Below, piece by piece: positions 7,638 to 10,707 of a stretch of 10,707 bases of DNA. The notes beneath the pieces were generated by a model. The model did no database searches. It saw only the letters and a program-made list of their open reading frames with translations, and was not told the DNA's origin. Source of the DNA: Acidobacteriaceae bacterium (lineage in GTDB: Bacteria > Acidobacteriota > Terriglobia > Terriglobales > Acidobacteriaceae); NCBI GenBank assembly GCA_003156495.1, contig PMHC01000115.1:10523-21229 (forward strand), given 5' to 3'. Each line of letters starts with the position of its first letter. Within the stretch, counting starts at the first letter, position 1. A program made the position numbers and the translations under genes.

Positions 7638-7717
7638 TGGTAGGGATTAAAGGACGCCCGGAGCCGATTTGCAAGGCGGGCTTTGTTTCCGCCGTCGCCT
7701 GTCGGCCCGCAAATGCG

Positions 7718-7727
7718 GTATTCTAAA
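7718..7727 (+). promoter_or_regulatory. Probable -10 region of the tRNA-Arg promoter
   Basis: GTATTCTAAA contains a TATTCT hexamer (7719-7724) ending 8 nt before the mature tRNA 5' end. The same ten bases form the -10 region of the rplM promoter downstream. No convincing -35 is seen at 16-18 nt spacing. The rest of the 7638-7732 gap shows nothing further. Confidence 0.45.
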
Positions 7728-7732
7728 AGCAC

Positions 7733-7809
7733 GCGCCCGTAGCTCAGCTGGATAGAGCGAATGCCTCCGGAGCATTAGGTCGGGAGTTCGAATCTCTCCG
7801 GGCGCACCA
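7733..7809 (+). tRNA. tRNA-Arg (anticodon CCG)
   Basis: The sequence folds as a standard cloverleaf. Acceptor stem GCGCCCG (7733-7739) pairs with CGGGCGC (7799-7805); D-arm GCTC...GAGC; anticodon arm AATGC-CTCCGGA-GCATT with anticodon CCG in the 7-nt loop; T-arm GGGAG-TTCGAAT-CTCTC. The discriminator A (7806) is followed by an encoded CCA (7807-7809). Anticodon CCG reads the arginine codon CGG. It lies upstream of the ribosomal protein operon in the same direction but is separated from it by a terminator and a new promoter. Confidence 0.96.
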
Positions 7810-7810
7810 T

Positions 7811-7888
7811 TGGATAGAAATCTCCACGGCGGCCCGCTGGAGCATTAGGTCGGGAGTTTCTCGCTGCGATGAGGCTCCTGGCACACCA
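7811..7888 (+). pseudogene. Degenerate partial copy of tRNA-Arg
   Basis: Directly after the tRNA, three stretches recur in order: TGGATAGA (tRNA 7749-7756, copy 7811-7818), an exact 20-bp repeat covering the 3' anticodon stem to the T-arm (tRNA 7769-7788, copy 7839-7858), and a 3' end GCACACCA (7881-7888) against the real GCGCACCA. The intervening parts do not fold into a cloverleaf and the spacing differs by 8 nt, so this is not a functional tRNA. It is either a decayed tandem duplicate or the scar of an element that used the tRNA as an attachment site. Confidence 0.6.
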
Positions 7889-7900
7889 TAATTTCCTTCC

Positions 7901-7922
7901 CGGCGATTTTCGCCGTCCTTTT
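7901..7922 (+). terminator. Intrinsic terminator after tRNA-Arg
   Basis: CGGCGA (7901-7906) pairs with TCGCCG (7910-7915) around a TTT loop, followed by TCCTTTT. This would end transcription of the tRNA and its decayed copy just before the rplM promoter, whose -35 begins three bases later. Confidence 0.75.
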
Positions 7923-7924
7923 GA

Positions 7925-7953
7925 TTGACTCGGCCCAAAATTTTCAGTATTCT
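7925..7953 (+). promoter_or_regulatory. Sigma70-type promoter of the rplM operon
   Basis: TTGACT (7925-7930) and TATTCT (7948-7953) are separated by exactly 17 nt. Transcription would start near 7960, leaving an untranslated leader of about 315 nt before rplM. It lies immediately after the tRNA terminator, so this is the likely main promoter for rplM-rpsI-rpsB-tsf. Confidence 0.75.
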
Positions 7954-7959
7954 AAAGAC

Positions 7960-8274
7960 CTTGCGCGGTGTTGCGCCTGAGGTCTGTGTGTATTCACCCG
8001 GACCGACTGGTTTCAGCCCTCGAAGGAGCTGAGATCGGACAGGCGAACGGCGACTAAGCCGGATTCGGCTTGGCCGGAACGGCTTCTAGAAGGGCAAATC
8101 CTCGCAGGATTCTCACCCGAACAGATTTGTTTGGTAGTGGGTAGAACTTCGGGCCCGCATGAATTTTGCGCGGGCTGTGGTGCTTCGCGGCTTTTTTGCC
8201 GGAGGCGCCGGAGCTCGGGCGGCCAAAAGCGGTACAAGGCCGGTTCAGGGCGTTTTTGGGAGAGTGGAAGAGCG
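7960..8274 (+). promoter_or_regulatory. Long structured 5' leader of rplM
   Basis: About 315 nt without a credible gene; the rplM reading frame is open upstream to 8131, but that extension is not L13-like. Visible helices: 8003-8038 (outer CCGA/TCGG, inner TTTCAGC 8011-8017 with GCTGAGA 8028-8034, one G-U); AAGCCG-GATT-CGGCTT (8056-8071); CTCAC/GTGGG near 8112-8140; GCCCGC (8153-8158) with GCGGGC (8170-8175). A terminator-like hairpin follows (separate entry). The length and order of helices suggest autogenous control by L13 or another ribosomal protein, known in principle for rplM operons elsewhere; no specific leader family is recognised. Confidence 0.55.
8174..8197 (+). terminator. Attenuator-like hairpin with six T in the rplM leader
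   Basis: GCTGTG (8174-8179) pairs with CGCGGC (8186-8191), two of six pairs being G-U, around a 6-nt loop and is followed directly by TTTTTT (8192-8197). Its first two bases are also the end of the 8153-8175 hairpin, so the two compete slightly. It lies 77 nt before the rplM start, where premature termination would control the operon. The stem is weak, hence modest confidence. Confidence 0.45.
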
Positions 8275-8706
8275 ATGTCGACTTTTGTTCCTAGCGGCAA
8301 AGATATAAGCCGTAAATGGTTTTTGGTAGACGCTGACGGCCAGACACTGGGCCGGCTGGCGACCAAGGCTGCCAGCGTGCTGAGCGGCAAGCTGAATCCC
8401 AGCTATGTGCCGTTCATCGATATGGGCGACCATGTGATCGTCATTAACGCCGAAAAGGTGCAGTTGACCGGCCTGAAGAGCCAGAAAAAGCTCTATCGCC
8501 GCTATACCGGCTTTCCCGGCGGCCTGCGCGAAGAGTCCTTCGAGCGGCTGCTTAACCGGCGTCCGGAAAAGATCATCGAGGAAGCGATCAGGGGCATGCT
8601 GCCCAAGACGAAGATCGGCCGGGCCATGGGCTTGAAGTTGAAGGTCTACCGCGGCGACAAGCATCCCCACACGGCGCAGCAGCCGGTGGAATTGAAGATT
8701 GCGTAA
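8275..8706 (+). CDS. rplM: 50S ribosomal protein L13
   Basis: 143 residues, the usual bacterial length (about 142). L13 is an early-assembling 50S protein that binds 23S rRNA. Recognised from KWFLVDADGQTLGRLATKAASVLSGK, the MGDHVIVINAEKVQLTG block, KLYRRYTGFPGGL, RRPEKIIEEAIRGMLPKTKIGR and the end KVYRGDKHPHTAQQP. The ATG at 8275 is chosen because the protein then begins MSTFVPSGKDISRKWFLVDA as in homologues, with GGAAGAG (8266-8272) just upstream; the open frame further upstream to 8131 is not L13-like. First gene of rplM-rpsI-rpsB-tsf. Confidence 0.97.
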   Translation: MSTFVPSGKDISRKWFLVDADGQTLGRLATKAASVLSGKLNPSYVPFIDMGDHVIVINAEKVQLTGLKSQKKLYRRYTGFPGGLREESFERLLNRRPEKIIEEAIRGMLPKTKIGRAMGLKLKVYRGDKHPHTAQQPVELKIA

Positions 8707-8716
8707 GAGCAGCCGC

Positions 8717-8833
8717 TAGCTGTTAGCTTCTAGCTCCTAGCTTTTTGCTGGAGCTACCGATCGGGACGGATAAGCAGAGCCGCCCTGGCAGGAAACAAGC
8801 TAGAAGCTAGTCGCTAGAAGCTAGGAGCTAACG
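8717..8833 (+). repeat. Inverted heptamer-repeat element between rplM and rpsI
   Basis: Left arm: four phased 7-mers TAGCTGT, TAGCTTC, TAGCTCC, TAGCTTT (8717-8744). Right arm: five phased 7-mers GCTAGAA, GCTAGTC, GCTAGAA, GCTAGGA, GCTAACG (8799-8833). The arms are inverse copies: 8722-8741 can pair with 8813-8832 over 20 positions with one G-U and one C-A mismatch, closing a 71-nt loop. A competing local hairpin is TAGCTCC (8731-8737) with GGAGCTA (8750-8756). The left arm ends in TTTTT (8742-8746). The rpsI ribosome binding site lies in the right arm. Confidence 0.85.
8823..8827 (+). promoter_or_regulatory. rpsI ribosome binding site inside the repeat stem
   Basis: AGGAG lies 10 nt before the rpsI ATG and is the only good Shine-Dalgarno there. 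In the long hairpin of the heptamer element it is opposite 8727-8731 and fully base paired (one G-U), so the hairpin would block ribosome entry unless it is opened, for example by ribosomes leaving rplM or by the alternative local hairpin. Confidence 0.6.
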
Positions 8834-8837
8834 AAGT

Positions 8838-9236
8838 ATGGCAGAGGATCTGGTTCAGTATTACGGGACGGGGCGTCGCAAGTCGGCGATCGCACGCATT
8901 TTTCTGCGTCCCGGCACGGGCGAGTGGAAGGTTAACGGCAAGCAGCTCGATGAGTATTTTGTCACCGAGCAGCAGCGGGCTTCGGCCCGGCGGACGTTGG
9001 CGGCAGCCGAGTTGGCAGCCAGCTTTGACGTGCTGGCGACTGTCAGCGGCGGCGGCGTTGCCGCGCAGGCTGACGCGGTGAAGATGGGCATTGCCCGCGC
9101 ACTGCTGCTGTTCAACCCCGAGTTGCGCAAGTCGCTCAAGAGCGAAGGCTTGCTATCTCGCGACTCCCGCGCCAAGGAACGCAAGAAGTACGGTTTGAAG
9201 GGCGCGCGCAAGCGCTTCCAGTTCAGCAAGCGCTAA
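8838..9236 (+). CDS. rpsI: 30S ribosomal protein S9
   Basis: 132 residues, close to the usual 130. S9 sits in the head of the 30S subunit, and its basic C-terminal tail reaches the P-site tRNA. Seen here: YYGTGRRKSAIARIFLRPGTG near the N-terminus, the VSGGGVAAQADAVKMGIARALL block, DSRAKERKKYGLKGARKRFQFSKR at the end with the invariant terminal SKR. The region RRTLAAAELAASFDVLATVSGG is more divergent than in model S9 proteins but keeps the length. It follows rplM after 131 nt, nearly all of which is the inverted heptamer element, and its ribosome binding site is part of that element. rplM-rpsI adjacency is conserved across bacteria. Confidence 0.97.
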   Translation: MAEDLVQYYGTGRRKSAIARIFLRPGTGEWKVNGKQLDEYFVTEQQRASARRTLAAAELAASFDVLATVSGGGVAAQADAVKMGIARALLLFNPELRKSLKSEGLLSRDSRAKERKKYGLKGARKRFQFSKR

Positions 9237-9246
9237 ACGCGTTTGC

Positions 9247-9365
9247 AAGCTGTTAGCTTTCAGCTTTCAGCCGTCAGCTTTTTTCGTGCCGGCGTCAGCC
9301 TCTTGATAACAAGAGTGCAGATGCAAACAGGCTGAAAGCTGAAGGCTGAGAGCTGAAAGCTGGTT
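9247..9365 (+). repeat. Inverted heptamer-repeat element between rpsI and rpsB
   Basis: Left arm: AAGCTGT, TAGCTTT, CAGCTTT, CAGCCGT, CAGCTTT (9247-9281). Right arm: GCTGAAA, GCTGAAG, GCTGAGA, GCTGAAA, GCTGGTT (9331-9365). 9255-9280 can pair with 9336-9361 over 26 positions with only two non-Watson-Crick sites. The 55-nt loop holds its own perfect hairpin CTCTTG-ATAA-CAAGAG (9300-9315). The left arm ends in six T (9279-9284). The layout matches the element before rpsI, and both contain AGCTGTTAGCTT, but the dominant unit is CAGCTTT instead of TAGCTNC. Confidence 0.85.
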
Positions 9366-9372
9366 TTAAATC

Positions 9373-9434
9373 TCCCCGCAAGGGGAATCAATCCGGGCTA
9401 GACAATGTCCGGATGCAGTCCACAGAGGAGGACT
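9373..9434 (+). promoter_or_regulatory. Three short hairpins before and over the rpsB ribosome binding site
   Basis: TCCCC-GCAA-GGGGA (9373-9386) is a GNRA-tetraloop hairpin. ATCCGGGC (9391-9398) pairs with GTCCGGAT (9407-9414), 8 bp with one G-U. AGTCC (9417-9421) pairs with GGACT (9430-9434), holding the GAGGAGGA Shine-Dalgarno (9425-9432) partly in its loop and partly in its stem. This is the position where an S2 autoregulatory site would be expected; no specific known leader motif is identified. Confidence 0.5.
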
Positions 9435-9435
9435 T

Positions 9436-10350
9436 TTGGCCACCATCACCATGAAGGAGCTGCTCGAGGCAGGTGTTCACTTCGGGCATCAGACCAAGCG
9501 CTGGAATCCGAAGATGAAGGAATATATCTTCGGCGAGCGCAACGGAATCTACATCATCGATCTGCAGAAGACGCTGAAGCTGTTCAAGGAAGCGTCGAAG
9601 TTCGTGACCGACCTGTGCTCGGAGGGCAAGACGATTCTCTTCGTCGGCACCAAGCGTCAGGCGCAGGACGCGGTCGCCGAAGAGGCGACGCGGGCGGGCA
9701 TGCCGTACATTAACCAGCGCTGGCTGGGCGGGCTGCTCACCAACTGGATTACGGTGCAGAAGTCGGTGAAGCGCCTTCAGGAATTGGATGAGATGGCCGT
9801 CGACGGCCGCTATGAGCTGCTGACCAAGAAAGAAGTGATTCACCTGGAGCGGGAGCGCAAGCACCTGCAGGCGAATCTGGCCGGCATCAAGAACATGAAG
9901 CGGCTGCCCGATGCGATTTTCATTGTGGACTCGAACAACGAGGCCATTGCCGTCAAGGAATCGCGCAAACTGGGGATTCCGGTCGTCGCCGTGGTCGATA
10001 CCAACTGCGATCCGACGGTGGTCGATTATGTGATTCCGGGCAATGACGACGCACTGCGCGCCATCCGCCTGTTTACCTCGAAGATTGCCGACTCGGCTGC
10101 CGAGGGTGTCAACCTGCTCAGCGACAAGGCTCTGCAAGAGTCTGCCGCCGCCGCTGGCGTGGTCACCGGCAGTGAAGTTGCCGTTGCCGCGGTTGTTGAA
10201 GCTGCTCCTGCACCGGCCCCGGCCGAGGCGCAGAGCGACGACGTCAACCTGGAAGAGGCGCTGGGTGGAGGCATTCGCAAGGTGCCTGCCGCGGTTGCCG
10301 CCGAAGAGCCGAGCCCGGCAGAACCGAGCGCGGTTGTAGCCGGCGTTTAA
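9436..10350 (+). CDS. rpsB: 30S ribosomal protein S2
   Basis: 304 residues from a TTG start. TTG at 9436 is chosen because the protein then reads (M)ATITMKELLEAGVHFGHQTKRWNPKM, the normal S2 N-terminus, and GAGGAGGA (9425-9432) is well placed; the ATG at 9451 is too far from it. S2 joins the 30S late and helps recruit S1. Signatures: NQRWLGGLLTNW (93-104), the coiled-coil region around KKEVIHLERERKHLQANLAGIKNMKRLPDAIFIVD (131-165), and VDTNCDPTVVDYVIPGNDDA (187-206). E. coli S2 has 241 residues; the extra part here (about 230-304) is an Ala/Pro/Glu-rich low-complexity tail. rpsB-tsf adjacency is conserved, but here the spacer is a long 214 nt. Confidence 0.97.
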   Translation: MATITMKELLEAGVHFGHQTKRWNPKMKEYIFGERNGIYIIDLQKTLKLFKEASKFVTDLCSEGKTILFVGTKRQAQDAVAEEATRAGMPYINQRWLGGLLTNWITVQKSVKRLQELDEMAVDGRYELLTKKEVIHLERERKHLQANLAGIKNMKRLPDAIFIVDSNNEAIAVKESRKLGIPVVAVVDTNCDPTVVDYVIPGNDDALRAIRLFTSKIADSAAEGVNLLSDKALQESAAAAGVVTGSEVAVAAVVEAAPAPAPAEAQSDDVNLEEALGGGIRKVPAAVAAEEPSPAEPSAVVAGV

Positions 10351-10358
10351 TCTTTTTG

Positions 10359-10544
10359 GCGCACATGCGTGCGCATACTAGGAAGAGCGTGGCCGCCGAG
10401 GGCTTACGGTCGAGTAGGGCGTAAAGCCGGATTCGACGCCGAGCCTGGAACAATCGCCACGCTTTTCTTATGCCGGAAGCTCTCCGGCCCATGCGGCGGC
10501 CATTCGTGGTCCGCTGCAAAAGATCGATCAGGCCGAATCCGGCC
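10359..10544 (+). promoter_or_regulatory. Multi-helix element between rpsB and tsf
   Basis: Helices in order: GCGCAC-ATGC-GTGCGC (10359-10374, perfect); a 15-bp stem 10379-10393 with 10456-10470 (two G-U), its loop holding GGCTTACG (10401-10408) paired with CGTAAAGCC (10420-10428, one bulged A); GCCGGA-AGCTC-TCCGGC (10472-10488); GGCCG-AATC-CGGCC (10531-10544). A competing 10-bp pairing joins 10426-10435 with 10534-10543. No promoter or T-run terminator is clear. Such density of pairing over about 190 nt suggests a structured RNA controlling tsf, or an RNA-processing site; no known family is recognised. Confidence 0.6.
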
Positions 10545-10564
10545 ATGAGAATGAGAGGACGACT

Positions 10565-10707
10565 GTGAGCGAAAAAATCGACGCCAAGCTGGTAAAAGAG
10601 CTGCGCGAAAAGTCCGGCGCTCCTATGGGCGAGTGCCTGAAAGCGCTGCAAGAAGCCAAGGGAAATATTGAAGACGCCTTTGTGGTGCTGCGCAAGCGCG
10701 GCATGGC
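10565..10707 (+). CDS. tsf: Translation elongation factor Ts, N-terminal part (3' end outside window)
   Basis: 47 full codons from a GTG start to the window edge: (M)SEKIDAKLVKELREKSGAPMGECLKALQEAKGNIEDAFVVLRKRGMA. This is the EF-Ts N-terminal UBA-like domain, with the conserved VKELRE.(T/S)GA.M..C..AL.EA.G..E.A...LRK.G pattern. EF-Ts exchanges GDP for GTP on EF-Tu. GAGAGGA (10553-10559) precedes the GTG at 5-nt spacing. It follows rpsB, as in most bacteria, across a structured 214-nt spacer. Confidence 0.96.
   Translation, partial: MSEKIDAKLVKELREKSGAPMGECLKALQEAKGNIEDAFVVLRKRGM

Noticed and set aside
7769..7858. Direct repeat as attL/attR of a resident integrated element
   Set aside because: Only 50 bp lie between the copies and there is no integrase or cargo; at most it is a scar, so it is listed as a degenerate tRNA copy.
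7744..7938. 64-codon minus-strand reading frame containing RRDSNSRPNAPEA
   Set aside because: This is the antisense translation of the tRNA-Arg gene, a well-known spurious protein pattern.
8131..8274. N-terminal extension of L13 from the upstream ATG, with CAGC and RRRR stretches
   Set aside because: Not L13-like, no ribosome binding site, and the region folds as leader RNA; the ATG at 8275 gives a normal L13.
8717..9365. CRISPR array explanation for the repeats in the ribosomal spacers
   Set aside because: The units are 7 nt, contiguous and without spacers, and arms are inverted; this is not CRISPR architecture.

Overview
The window (about 60% GC by eye) most resembles a member of the Acidobacteriota. 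The pointers are the OprB-like porin C-terminus, a Tat-exported DUF362 protein next to an AmmeMemoRadiSam cluster, the S9 sequence ending in FQFSKR, and the gene order tRNA-Arg / rplM-rpsI-rpsB-tsf. The phylum call is inference from remembered protein similarity and was not computed.

Left part (1-4628, + strand): the 3' end of an outer-membrane carbohydrate-type porin, then a tight three-gene run: a Tat-signal DUF362 protein, an AmmeMemoRadiSam radical SAM enzyme (AmrS, also with a twin-arginine leader), and one polypeptide that fuses Memo (AmrB) to AMMECR1 (AmrA) behind a signal-like hydrophobic segment. All three carry export-type N-termini, so this copy of a functionally unresolved system appears to be directed out of the cytoplasm.

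Middle (4629-7637, mostly - strand): a short heptamer repeat, a VapBC-type toxin-antitoxin pair with a perfect palindrome between its -10 and start, and a 777-residue membrane protein with a central spermidine-synthase-like domain, convergent with the AmmeMemoRadiSam genes.

Right part (7700-10707, + strand): tRNA-Arg(CCG), a decayed partial copy of it, an intrinsic terminator and a good sigma70-type promoter, then rplM-rpsI-rpsB-tsf (tsf cut by the window edge). The spacers of this operon are unusually elaborate: a roughly 320-nt structured rplM leader with an attenuator-like hairpin; two inverted arrays of 7-nt tandem repeats before rpsI and rpsB, with different repeat sequence but matched arms; short hairpins around the rpsB ribosome binding site; and a roughly 190-nt multi-helix element before tsf. 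The first array contains the rpsI Shine-Dalgarno inside its stem. These spacer elements and the exported AmmeMemoRadiSam cluster are the strongest candidates for undescribed biology here.
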